DNA of 64,000 nucleotides from Variovorax paradoxus. Its GTDB lineage: Bacteria > Pseudomonadota > Gammaproteobacteria > Burkholderiales > Burkholderiaceae_C. Position numbers and translations under genes: made by a program. Positions 1 to 7,512 of the stretch are shown here, piece after piece. Position 1 is the first letter of the stretch; each line of letters starts with the position of its first letter. The stretch is taken from assembly GCF_030815855.1 (NCBI RefSeq), contig NZ_JAUSXG010000001.1:1488001-1552000 (forward strand), given 5' to 3'. The notes under the pieces were generated by a model, which searched no databases, was not told the DNA's origin, and was given only the letters and a program-made list of their open reading frames with translations.

Positions 1-197
1 CCCTTGGTGAGCGAGCCTTCTTCCTTCAGCATCAACGCGTCGTGGTACGCGAAGAAGGCGCGCCACTCGGCCGGGCGGCGCGCCAGCGCAAGGAAAACGT
101 TGGGAACGAAGCCGGCTTTCTCCTGCACCGCCAGAATTGCGGTGCGGATGTCTTCCGGCAGGTCTTTCAGCTCGGCGAGAGGGTAGCGGTCGGCCAT
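1..197 (-). CDS. AhpD/carboxymuconolactone decarboxylase-like protein (N-terminal part)
   Basis: Only the first 65 or so codons are inside the window; the gene runs off the left edge. The ATG at 197 is preceded by an AGGAGA ribosome site. The protein begins MADRYPLAELKDLPEDIRTA and continues with a VQEKAGFVPNVFLALARRP segment. That is typical of the peroxidase-related branch of the AhpD/carboxymuconolactone decarboxylase family. These are small helical proteins that often use a CxxC pair for alkylhydroperoxidase chemistry; the CxxC would lie outside the window, so activity cannot be judged. Family call is by recognition of the N-terminal segment. Confidence 0.75.
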   Translation of the reverse strand, partial: MADRYPLAELKDLPEDIRTAILAVQEKAGFVPNVFLALARRPAEWRAFFAYHDALMLKEEGSLTK

Positions 198-273
198 GTG
201 GTGTCTCCTGGTGGCAATGCCGGGATCATAGGCAACTACCCCACGAGCAGCTACCGCCGCCGAGCGTGCAGGC

Positions 274-1536
274 CTACTTCAGAGCCTTGCCTTGCGTTGC
301 CCCCAGCGGCGTGTGCAGTTGCGAAGCCACCCACTGGCCCGTGTTGTCGTCGCGGCCCTGCAGCAGGTAGCGCGTGTCGGGCTTGCCGTAGTTCTGCACC
401 GCCATGGCCGAGAACTTGCCGATGTCGGTCTTCGGGTCGCGCAGGCGGTTGACGATCAGCACCTTCTTGGTGTCGGCAAAGTCGGCCATCATGTTCTGGT
501 CGCCCTCGCTGTCGCCGGCGATGAAGCTCGGGCCGTAGCCGTATTTGCTCACCAGGAAGCGCTGGATGTTCTTGGTCTTGCCCGGGCCTTGCGTCTGGTC
601 GTAGCCGCGCCGGTACTCGGGCTGGATCACGCCATTGGCGTCGCGCTCCAGTTCCATCGCCAGCACGCGGTCGGCCGGGTTGTTGTAGCCGAAGGCGGGG
701 TTCGACGAGATTTCCTTGATCACGTCGACGAAAGATGCGGAACACACCCACACATCGAAACCCGCGTTCCGGAACGCGGCGTACAGCTCCTGCATTTCTG
801 GCTGTAGCCGCAGGCCGTTCTTCCAGCTGACCGAGACGACGCCCGCCTGCCCGGGCAGTGCGGCGGGCGACGTCCATTTCACCTTGGCCACGGGTTCCTT
901 CAATTGCCATGCCACGGTTTCCGCCGTGAGCTTGCGCACCTGCGCTTCGGTCATGCCGACGAAGAGGTAGGTCACCCACGGGTAGGCCGTGTCGTGGTCG
1001 AAGGTGTCGCCGATGGCTTCGTAGAGATAGCGCACCTTGGTGGTGAATGCGATGTAGTGCGGGCTCAGCTTCACCGCGGCCAGCGGCTGGCTGCCCTTGA
1101 GGCCGCTGTAGTTCTGGTAAAGCCAGGTGTAGCTCGCCACGATGTCGGGCACCAGCCGGTCGATGTTCACCGGCTGGCCGGCCGCGTTGTTGTACGCGGG
1201 AAGAAAATCTTTCTTGGGGATGTTCTTGCGCAGCGCCACTTCGAGCTGCGCCGGCGTGGCGCCGAAGACCAGGTTCTCGAGCTGGTAGATCAGCGAGGCT
1301 TCCTCGATGTCGAGGAACACGCTGGTGTTGTCCCAGTCGAACACCACGTAGGGCGGCTTGGCGGCGTTGTAGCCCGGGCTTTGCTTGCCGAGGCTGGAGA
1401 TCAGGCCTTCGATCTGGGCGCGGTTGAAAGCGTCCCAGTGGGCGGGCGAAAGGCCCTTGGCGGGCGAGAGGCTGGCGCAGCCGGTAGCGACGAGCGCGGC
1501 AGCAAGTGGGGTGAGAAGGGCGAGGCGGCGTTGCAT
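274..1536 (-). CDS. Secreted HAD-superfamily phosphatase (phosphorylcholine phosphatase-like)
   Basis: 420 aa. The N-terminus is a lipoprotein-type signal with VATGC and Cys20 as the likely lipidated residue, so it probably acts in the periplasm on a membrane anchor. HAD motif I is DWDNTS (residues 67-72), the motif II serine lies in CSAS (265-268) and motif III/IV is GDSEGD (341-346). The DxDNT/S form and overall layout resemble Pseudomonas phosphorylcholine phosphatase PchP, which releases choline and phosphate from phosphorylcholine. Substrate is inferred, not shown. It lies alone between the AhpD-like gene and hipA. No neighbour supports choline metabolism directly, although ethanolamine genes begin 1.8 kb upstream. 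Confidence 0.8.
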   Translation of the reverse strand: MQRRLALLTPLAAALVATGCASLSPAKGLSPAHWDAFNRAQIEGLISSLGKQSPGYNAAKPPYVVFDWDNTSVFLDIEEASLIYQLENLVFGATPAQLEVALRKNIPKKDFLPAYNNAAGQPVNIDRLVPDIVASYTWLYQNYSGLKGSQPLAAVKLSPHYIAFTTKVRYLYEAIGDTFDHDTAYPWVTYLFVGMTEAQVRKLTAETVAWQLKEPVAKVKWTSPAALPGQAGVVSVSWKNGLRLQPEMQELYAAFRNAGFDVWVCSASFVDVIKEISSNPAFGYNNPADRVLAMELERDANGVIQPEYRRGYDQTQGPGKTKNIQRFLVSKYGYGPSFIAGDSEGDQNMMADFADTKKVLIVNRLRDPKTDIGKFSAMAVQNYGKPDTRYLLQGRDDNTGQWVASQLHTPLGATQGKALK

Positions 1537-1630
1537 GTGCTTCCTGTCGTTATGCGTTGTCGATGAAAAGCTCCGAGCGTATGCAGCGCTCGTGACACTT
1601 CCGCATCGACCTACGCATCAGCCATGCCAA

Positions 1631-2884
1631 CTACGCGCCGATGCGTGCCTGCTGCTGTTCGATGAACGCCGCCACCCTGCGCACGAGCGCGCGGTTTCCC
1701 CCTGCCGCCTCGACGCTCGCCGCGGCCTGCACAGCGACGGTTTCCTGGATGCTGCGGATGGTCGCGGCTGCGTGCGATGCCGGCAGGCCGAATTGGGAAG
1801 ATGCGGCGTGGGCCAGTTCGAGGCGCGATGCGTGCTGGCCCGGAAAGATGGCGAGCTCCTGATAGCCCGTGTGGCCGCCCAGTTGCATCACGAGGTCGAA
1901 GGCCGGGGACAGGCGCCACAGCCCGTCTTCGCCCCGCAACGCGCCGTGGTTCTTGACGTGATCGTCGCTGTTGCCCACCGCCAGGTTGAATACCAGGCGG
2001 CGGAACAGTTCGGCCAGGTCTTCCTGCGGCTGCCGGGAGATACGCCGCAGCAGCTGCGCCAGCTCGACGTAGCTGCCCCCGCTGGAGTCATAAGGCACAT
2101 CGAGCAATGCCGAGGCCGAGAGGTAGTGAAAACGCTGCTCGTCGCTCACCGGGCCCGCCCGGTCGAAGCGTTCGACCAGCAAGGCATGCCCCGACGCGAG
2201 GGGCTGCAGCAGGAACGGCGGAACATCGATGCCGCAGGCATCGGCGAGCCAGAGCGTGGCCGCCTCGATCACTTCCATGTCATGGTCGTCGCCGCGCGAT
2301 GCGAACTTGGCGATGCAGCGCCGGCCCTCGTGCACAAAGGCCGCCTTGGGGCGGGCGCCGCCCAGGCTGCCGCCGCGCAGGAGCCGGTGCATGTCGGGGC
2401 CGATCTCCATGCCGGCTTCGACACGGCGCGAGGCCTCGGCGAGTTCCTCCAGCGAATGAAGCGTCGAAGGCGGTTCTTCGCTCTCGATGGGCAGCGACTC
2501 GGCGAACACCATCGCACCGATGCGGTCCTCGTTGGTCAGCAGCAATGCGTCGATGTCGGAAAGGGGCCTGCCTTGGCGTATTTCAAGCACCTTGCGGCCC
2601 CAGCTGTCGGGCAGCGCATCGCGCAGCGTGAGCGGCATGGCGCCGCCCTCGCGGATGCGGCGCTCGGCGAGCACGAATGCGGCATCGCGCAGCGGCAGGC
2701 GCTCGGGGTTGAGCGGCGCGGCCGCCGGGTCTTCGAGATAGCGCCGGCCGTAGGCGAATTCGCCGGACTCCACGACGCCACGGCGAACGACTTTCATCAG
2801 GCCGGCCGGCTGCACTCGCTCGCCCGTGCGCTGCGCGAGTCCGACGTAGATGCGTCGCTCGACGTCGTCGTTGTCAGAAATCAC
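1631..2884 (-). CDS. hipA: HipA-family serine/threonine kinase toxin
   Basis: 417 aa from a GTG start at 2884 that overlaps the end of the upstream HTH gene by 11 nt. The reading frame stays open further upstream, but that part is antitoxin DNA read out of frame, so GTG 2884 is preferred. It has the N-terminal HipA domain, a glycine-rich segment near residues 165-180 (GGSLGGARPKAAF), the catalytic-loop signature NSDDHVKNH near residue 305 and a following SPAFDL metal-binding motif. HipA kinases phosphorylate aminoacyl-tRNA synthetases (GltX in E. coli) and cause growth arrest. All key kinase residues look intact. Organised as the second gene of a hipBA pair and probably translationally coupled to it. 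Confidence 0.88.
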   Translation of the reverse strand: MISDNDDVERRIYVGLAQRTGERVQPAGLMKVVRRGVVESGEFAYGRRYLEDPAAAPLNPERLPLRDAAFVLAERRIREGGAMPLTLRDALPDSWGRKVLEIRQGRPLSDIDALLLTNEDRIGAMVFAESLPIESEEPPSTLHSLEELAEASRRVEAGMEIGPDMHRLLRGGSLGGARPKAAFVHEGRRCIAKFASRGDDHDMEVIEAATLWLADACGIDVPPFLLQPLASGHALLVERFDRAGPVSDEQRFHYLSASALLDVPYDSSGGSYVELAQLLRRISRQPQEDLAELFRRLVFNLAVGNSDDHVKNHGALRGEDGLWRLSPAFDLVMQLGGHTGYQELAIFPGQHASRLELAHAASSQFGLPASHAAATIRSIQETVAVQAAASVEAAGGNRALVRRVAAFIEQQQARIGA

Positions 2885-3218
2885 GTTCGTCCTCTGCAAT
2901 CTCGCCCGGAGCACCCTGCGAGGCCGACCTGCGCACGCGGCGCCTGGCCGCCAGTCCTGCGGGCGCCGGGGCGACGCCGTCCAGCGAATCGATCTCGCCA
3001 AGAAGCCACAGCGCATGGGCCAGCAGGCCGATGCTGGTGCCGGGCTTCCCGGATTCGAGGGCGCGCAGGGTATTGGACGAGCACAGCAGCCGCTCGGCCA
3101 TTTCGGCAATCGTCCACCCGCGATGCACCCTGTGGGCGCGAAGGCGCTGGCCCAGCCTTTCAAGAGGCAAGGCGGTCTGCGAGGGCAGGGCGGAAAGGCT
3201 GAGACTGCTTCTTGACAT
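2874..3218 (-). CDS. hipB: HipB-like XRE-family antitoxin/regulator
   Basis: 114 aa from ATG 3218. The XRE helix-turn-helix lies around residues 20-75 (GWTIAEMAERLLCSSNTLRA), followed by a basic, proline/alanine-rich tail that ends just inside the hipA start. In this family HipB neutralises HipA and represses the operon by binding palindromes upstream of hipB. A perfect 11-bp inverted repeat in an AT-rich island begins at the base next to the start codon (3219-3259), consistent with autorepression. No clear Shine-Dalgarno precedes the ATG, so the mRNA could be leaderless or short-leadered. A further in-frame start at 3248 would place coding sequence across the palindrome and is less likely. 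Confidence 0.82.
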   Translation of the reverse strand: MSRSSLSLSALPSQTALPLERLGQRLRAHRVHRGWTIAEMAERLLCSSNTLRALESGKPGTSIGLLAHALWLLGEIDSLDGVAPAPAGLAARRRVRRSASQGAPGEIAEDERDF

Positions 3219-3259
3219 CAATAAAATGAGTATTAACCGACTTAACAATCATTTTATTG
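3219..3259. promoter_or_regulatory. Probable HipB operator: 11-bp perfect inverted repeat
   Basis: CAATAAAATGA at 3219-3229 is repeated as its exact reverse complement TCATTTTATTG at 3249-3259, 19 bp between arms. The area is sharply AT-rich against a GC-rich background. A third, degenerate half-site (GTATTTTATGA) follows at 3261-3271. Position directly upstream of the hipB start matches the known habit of HipB operators. Seen in sequence; binding is inference. Confidence 0.7.
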
Positions 3260-3287
3260 CGTATTTTATGATCTGGCAAAAGCCCCG

Positions 3288-4073
3288 CTATGGCGCCACG
3301 CCGGGCCTCGCGGCGTCGCTCTGCCCCAGCACCGCGAGATCGCTCTCGTCCTTGAGCCCGACGCCGGTCAGCCCCCGTTGCTGCGCCTCTCGCATCAGCC
3401 AGGCCAGCTTGAACGCAGCGGCCTCGCAGGGCAGGCCTTCGGGGCGCACGTTCGAAATGCAGTTGCGCTCGGCGTCGTGCCGGCCGCGCTTCGGCGAGTG
3501 GGTCAGGTAGATGCCGAGGCTATCGGGCGAGCTGAGTCCCGGGCGCTCGCCGATCAGCATGACCGAGAGCGCGGCGCCGAACAGTTCGCCGACCTCGTCG
3601 GCCAGTGCCACCCGGGCCTGGGTGGCGATGACCACGGGGGAGAAGCGCGTGTCGGCCGGCAATTGCGATCGCAGCGCGGCCAGCAGCGGCGCGGCATGGC
3701 GCGCCACGGCGAGCGAAGAAAGACCATCGCCGATCACCAGGCAGACTTCGCAGCCGCCCTTCGCGCCGTTGCGCATGCGCTCGGCGTCGTCCGGGTCGAG
3801 TTGCCGGCCGAGGTCGGGCCGGCGCAGGTAGGTGGTGCGGTCTCCGGCGCGGCTGCGGGCCCGCATCGTTCCCCATTGTTGTGCGTTCAGCGTGGCTTCG
3901 AGCGCATCGACATCGAGCGCCGCGTGAATGGCATCGCGTGCCATCGCATGGGCCCAGCCGAAGCGCAGCGTCTCGTCGGTGGGCATGCCGGCGCCGGCGC
4001 GGCCCAGCGCCAGGCGTGCTGGCGTGGCCGAGCGCCATTGCGACCAGGGATTGGGGGTGACGGGGTCGCTCAT
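3288..4073 (-). CDS. eutC: Ethanolamine ammonia-lyase small subunit
   Basis: 261 aa. EutC is the light chain of adenosylcobalamin-dependent ethanolamine ammonia-lyase, which converts ethanolamine to acetaldehyde and ammonia. Recognisable family segments include TPARLALGRAGAGMPT near the N-terminus, the VIGDGLSSLAV segment in the middle and the YLTHSPKRGRHDAERNCISN segment near the C-terminus. The protein is somewhat shorter than the enterobacterial subunit, with a reduced N-terminal extension. That extension targets the enzyme to microcompartments where these exist, so its shortness fits the absence of shell genes here. Start ATG 4073 lies 22 nt after the eutB stop. Confidence 0.93.
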   Translation of the reverse strand: MSDPVTPNPWSQWRSATPARLALGRAGAGMPTDETLRFGWAHAMARDAIHAALDVDALEATLNAQQWGTMRARSRAGDRTTYLRRPDLGRQLDPDDAERMRNGAKGGCEVCLVIGDGLSSLAVARHAAPLLAALRSQLPADTRFSPVVIATQARVALADEVGELFGAALSVMLIGERPGLSSPDSLGIYLTHSPKRGRHDAERNCISNVRPEGLPCEAAAFKLAWLMREAQQRGLTGVGLKDESDLAVLGQSDAARPGVAP

Positions 4074-4095
4074 TGGCGCACCCTTGGCGCTGCGC

Positions 4096-5490
4096 TCATG
4101 GCGCGAGCGCGGTCAGCCCGCTCATGTCCGCCAGCAGGCGGTTGGCCGAAGGCGGCGCAAGCTGCCCCGCGGCGTCGGTGATCTGCATGCGCTGCAGCCA
4201 CGCCTGGAATTCCGGCGCGCGCTTCAGGCCCAGCGTCTGGCGCAGGAACAGCGCGTCGTGGAACGAGGTGCTCTGGTAGTTGAGCATCACGTCGTCGGCG
4301 CCCGGAATGCCCATGATGAAGTTGATGCCCGCGGTGCCCAGCAGCACGAGCAGGTTGTCCATGTCGTCCTGGTCGGCCTCGGCATGGTTGGTGTAGCAGA
4401 TGTCGCAGCCGAGGGGCAGGCCCAGCAGCTTGCCGCAGCAGTGGTCTTCGAGCCCGGCGCGGATGATCTGCTTGCCGTCGTACAGGTATTCGGGCCCGAT
4501 GAAGCCGACCACCGTATTGATCAGAAGCGGCTTGTAGCGGCGCGCCAGCGCATAGGCGCGGACCTCGCAGGTCTGCTGGTCGACGCCGAAGTTGGCGTTG
4601 GCCGAGAGCGCGCTGCCTTGGCCGGTCTCGAAGTACATGACGTTGTCGCCGACGGTGCCGCGCTTCAGCGCCAGCGCCGCGGCGTAGGCGTCGTCTAGCA
4701 GCTCGAGCGTTACGCCGAAGGAGAGGTTCGCCTTCTCGGTGCCCGCAATCGACTGGAACACCAGGTCCACCGGCGCGCCGGCTTCCGCGAGCTTCAGCGT
4801 GTTGGTCACGTGCGTGAGCACGCAACTCTGGGTGGGGATCTCGAAGCGCTGGATCACCTCGTCGAGCATGTGCAGCAGGCGGCCCAGCACGGGCATGCTG
4901 TCGGAGGCCGGGTTGAGGCCGATCACCGCATCGCCCGCGCCATAGAGCAGGCCGTCGAGCGTGGAGGCCGCCACGCCGCGCAGGTCGTCGGTCGGGTGGT
5001 TGGGCTGCAGGCGCACCGAGAGGTGGCCGGGCAGGCCGATGGTGTTGCGAAAACGCGTGACCACGCTGCACTTCTTCGCGACCGACACCAGGTCCTGGTT
5101 GCGCATGAGCTTGGACACGGCCGCGACCATCTCGGGCGTGAGGCCCGGCGCCAGCGCCGTGAGCGCCTCGGTGGTGGCCTGCTCCGACAGCAGCCAGTTG
5201 CGAAAATCGCCCACCGTGAGATGCGACACCGGCGCAAAGGCCTGCGCGTCGTGGCTGTCGATGATGAGCCGCGTGATGTTGTCGCTCTCGTAGGGAATCA
5301 GCGCTTCGGACAGGAACTGCTTGAGCGGCGTCTCGGCCAGCACATGGCGCGCCGCCATGCGCTGTTGCGCGGTGGCGGCGCCCACGCCCGCGAGGTAGTC
5401 GCCCGAGCGCGCGGGGCTGGCGAAGGCCATGACCTGCTTCAGGTCGTCGAAGGTGAAGACCTGCCCGGCGATGGTGGCGCTGTATCGCAT
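4096..5490 (-). CDS. eutB: Ethanolamine ammonia-lyase large subunit
   Basis: 464 aa, the usual length. EutB is the TIM-barrel heavy chain carrying the substrate and cobalamin sites. Diagnostic stretches include LIIDSHDAQAFAPVSHLTVG, RLQPNHPTDDLRGVAASTLDG and VVGFIGPEYLYDGKQIIRAG, followed by CCGKLLGLPLGCDICYTNHA near the C-terminus. It sits between the permease (18-nt gap) and eutC, so uptake and deamination are co-transcribed. No acetaldehyde dehydrogenase, reactivase (EutA) or cobalamin adenosyltransferase is in the window. Those steps must be encoded elsewhere. The likely role is nitrogen or carbon acquisition from ethanolamine in the cytosol. Confidence 0.95.
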   Translation of the reverse strand: MRYSATIAGQVFTFDDLKQVMAFASPARSGDYLAGVGAATAQQRMAARHVLAETPLKQFLSEALIPYESDNITRLIIDSHDAQAFAPVSHLTVGDFRNWLLSEQATTEALTALAPGLTPEMVAAVSKLMRNQDLVSVAKKCSVVTRFRNTIGLPGHLSVRLQPNHPTDDLRGVAASTLDGLLYGAGDAVIGLNPASDSMPVLGRLLHMLDEVIQRFEIPTQSCVLTHVTNTLKLAEAGAPVDLVFQSIAGTEKANLSFGVTLELLDDAYAAALALKRGTVGDNVMYFETGQGSALSANANFGVDQQTCEVRAYALARRYKPLLINTVVGFIGPEYLYDGKQIIRAGLEDHCCGKLLGLPLGCDICYTNHAEADQDDMDNLLVLLGTAGINFIMGIPGADDVMLNYQSTSFHDALFLRQTLGLKRAPEFQAWLQRMQITDAAGQLAPPSANRLLADMSGLTALAP

Positions 5491-5508
5491 CGTCTTTCGC
5501 AGCGCCTT

Positions 5509-6933
5509 TCAGGCGTTGCCGGCGGTGGAAGAAAGCATCTCGTCGGGTGCCGCCGCCTTGCGTTGCGCCGAGGTCAGCAGGAAGTAGCCGTAGGCCGCCG
5601 CCATCAGCACCAGGAACAGCACCGTCAGCATGAAGTTGAACCACACCATCGCGCCGAGGCACACCACGCCGAGTCCGAGCGCGATGGCCGGGAACACGGG
5701 GTAGAAAGGAGCGCGGTAGGTGCGCAGCAGGTCGGGTTCGCTCTTGCGCAATTTGAAGAGCGCGGCCATCGAGATCAGGTACATCACGATCGCGCCGAGC
5801 ACGGCCATGGTCACGATGTTGGCGGTGAGCGTCTGGCCGCCGAACTGCACCCACTCGTCGCTGAAGATCGCGACCACGCCGATGACGCCGCCGGCCAGCA
5901 GCGCGCGGTGCGGCGTGTCGAAGCGCGGGCTCAGGCCCGCGAAATAGCGCGGCAGGTAGCCGGCGCGCGCCAGCGCGAAGATCTGGCGCGAGTAGCCCAT
6001 GATGATGCCGTGGAACGAGGCGATCAGCCCGAAGAGCCCGATCCACACCAGCATGTGCAGCCAGCCGCTGTTGTCGCCCACCACCGCCTTCATGGCCTGC
6101 GGCAGCGGGTCGTTGATGTTGGCAAGCTTGCGCCAGTCGCCCACGCCGCCCGCGAAGATCATCACGCCGAAGGCGAGCACCACCAGCGTGACGATGCCCG
6201 TGGTGTAGGCGATGGGAATGGTGCGGTGCGGGTCGCGCGCCTCTTCGGCCGCCATGGCCGCGCCCTCGATGGCCAGGAAGAACCAGATCGCGAACGGAAT
6301 GGAAGCGAAGATGCCCGAGATGGCCGCGCCATTGAGCACGCTGCCGCCGGCCCACCCGTTGGCGACGAAGTTGGCCATCGTCCAGCCCGGCGTGACCACG
6401 CCCATGAACACCAGCAGCTCGACGATGGCCAGGATGGTCACGAACAATTCGAAGGCCGCCGCGATGCCCACGCCCACCCAGTTGAGCCCGATGAAGATCA
6501 CGTAGGCGCCGAGCGCGAACCATTTGGGATTGATGCCCGGGAACTGCACGTTCAGATAGGCGCCGATGGCCAGCGCGATGGCCGGCGGCGCAAAGACGAA
6601 TTCGATCAGCGTGGCAAAGCCCGCGACGAAGCCGCCGGTCGGCCCGAAGGCGCGCCGTGCATAGGCGAAGGGGCCGCCCGCATGCGGAATGGCGGTCGAG
6701 AGTTCGGTAAAGCTGAAGATGAAGGTGGTGTACATCGTGGCCACCAGCAGCGTGGCCACCAGGAAGCCGAGCGTGCCGGCGGTGTTCCAGCCGTAGCTCC
6801 AACCAAAGTACTCACCCGATATGACGAGGCCTACCGCAATGCCCCAGAGCTGGATGGGGCCGAGCACCTTCTTCAGGTGGCCGGTGCCGGCCGGGACAGC
6901 GATGGCGGCCGGTGTGGCTTCGATGGACTGCAT
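5509..6933 (-). CDS. eat: Ethanolamine permease (APC superfamily)
   Basis: 474 aa with about 12 hydrophobic segments. The N-terminal region LGPIQLWGIAVGLVISGEYF and later GGPFAYARRAFGPTGGFVAG are hallmarks of the ethanolamine permease branch of the amino acid/polyamine/organocation superfamily. It imports ethanolamine across the inner membrane. It is the first gene of an eat-eutB-eutC operon, with a GAGGAAG ribosome site before ATG 6933. A sigma-54-type element lies 45-60 nt upstream, which would tie expression to nitrogen limitation or to an enhancer-binding activator. Confidence 0.92.
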   Translation of the reverse strand: MQSIEATPAAIAVPAGTGHLKKVLGPIQLWGIAVGLVISGEYFGWSYGWNTAGTLGFLVATLLVATMYTTFIFSFTELSTAIPHAGGPFAYARRAFGPTGGFVAGFATLIEFVFAPPAIALAIGAYLNVQFPGINPKWFALGAYVIFIGLNWVGVGIAAAFELFVTILAIVELLVFMGVVTPGWTMANFVANGWAGGSVLNGAAISGIFASIPFAIWFFLAIEGAAMAAEEARDPHRTIPIAYTTGIVTLVVLAFGVMIFAGGVGDWRKLANINDPLPQAMKAVVGDNSGWLHMLVWIGLFGLIASFHGIIMGYSRQIFALARAGYLPRYFAGLSPRFDTPHRALLAGGVIGVVAIFSDEWVQFGGQTLTANIVTMAVLGAIVMYLISMAALFKLRKSEPDLLRTYRAPFYPVFPAIALGLGVVCLGAMVWFNFMLTVLFLVLMAAAYGYFLLTSAQRKAAAPDEMLSSTAGNA

Positions 6934-6977
6934 GGAGCTTCCTCTTTTTGCGGATGTTGACAGTGCACATGCAGCAA

Positions 6978-6993
6978 AGCAAGGGTTGTTCCA
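6978..6993 (-). promoter_or_regulatory. Sigma-54 (RpoN) type promoter for the eat-eutBC operon
   Basis: Read on the minus strand, TGGAACAACCCTTGCT matches the -24/-12 consensus TGGCAC-N5-TTGCW, with the invariant GG and GC separated by exactly 10 nt. Transcription would start about 12 bp downstream (near 6967), giving a leader of roughly 35 nt before ATG 6933. Sigma-54 dependence is known for eat-eutBC operons in pseudomonads through the activator EatR. No activator gene is seen in this window. Confidence 0.65.
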
Positions 6994-7068
6994 CCGGATA
7001 CAGGCTCCCGGGCGAAGCGCGCCGCCTGCTGGCCATAATCGTGGCTTTCCATTCTCTCGAGGTGTTCA

Positions 7069-7488
7069 GTGAAGTCTTCCTTGTCCCTGCTCGGCGCCGC
7101 TCTTGTTTCCATCTGCGCCATGTCCACCGCCTGGGCGCAGACCGCGCCCGTGACCACGCCAAGCGGCCTGGTCTATCAATCGCTGAAGGAAGGCACCGGC
7201 GCCTCGCCCGCCGCGACGGACGTGGTCAAGGTGCACTACCGCGGCACCTTCCCCGACAGCGGCAAGGAATTCGACAGCTCCTACAGCCGCGGTGAGCCCA
7301 CCGAGTTTCCGCTCAACGGCGTGATCCCTTGCTGGACCGAGGGCGTGCAGAAGATGAAGCCGGGTGGCAAGGCCAAGCTGACCTGCCCGCCGGCCATTGC
7401 CTATGGCTCGCGCGGCGCAGGCGGCGTGATTCCGCCGAACGCCACGCTCAACTTCGAAGTCGAGCTGGTGTCGGTCAAGAAGCGCTGA
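7069..7488 (+). CDS. Periplasmic FKBP-type peptidyl-prolyl isomerase
   Basis: 139 aa from a GTG start. A signal peptide of about 23 residues ends in STAWA-Q, so export is expected. The rest is a single FKBP domain containing VKVHYRGTFPDSGKEFDSSY, the aromatic and acidic residues of the active pocket, and the terminal GVIPPNATLNFEVELVSV strand. FKBP enzymes catalyse cis-trans isomerisation of Xaa-Pro bonds and often act as folding helpers. Only one domain is present and no dimerisation domain, so it is the short FklB/FkpA-like type. It diverges from the ethanolamine operon, and its upstream region overlaps the place where an RpoN activator might bind. Confidence 0.9.
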   Translation: MKSSLSLLGAALVSICAMSTAWAQTAPVTTPSGLVYQSLKEGTGASPAATDVVKVHYRGTFPDSGKEFDSSYSRGEPTEFPLNGVIPCWTEGVQKMKPGGKAKLTCPPAIAYGSRGAGGVIPPNATLNFEVELVSVKKR

Positions 7489-7512
7489 TCGCGCCGGGCT
7501 TCTTCGTGAAGC

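Noticed and set aside
4070..6802. 910-codon minus-strand frame across eutB and eat
   Set aside because: It is a shifted frame over two recognised genes; arginine/histidine-rich composition shows it is non-coding.
3288..6933. Ethanolamine microcompartment (eut BMC) locus
   Set aside because: No shell proteins, EutA, EutE, EutG or EutR are found; only permease and lyase subunits.
4810..6960. 716-codon plus-strand frame
   Set aside because: Antisense to eutB and the ethanolamine permease; composition is His/Glu/Arg-rich noise.
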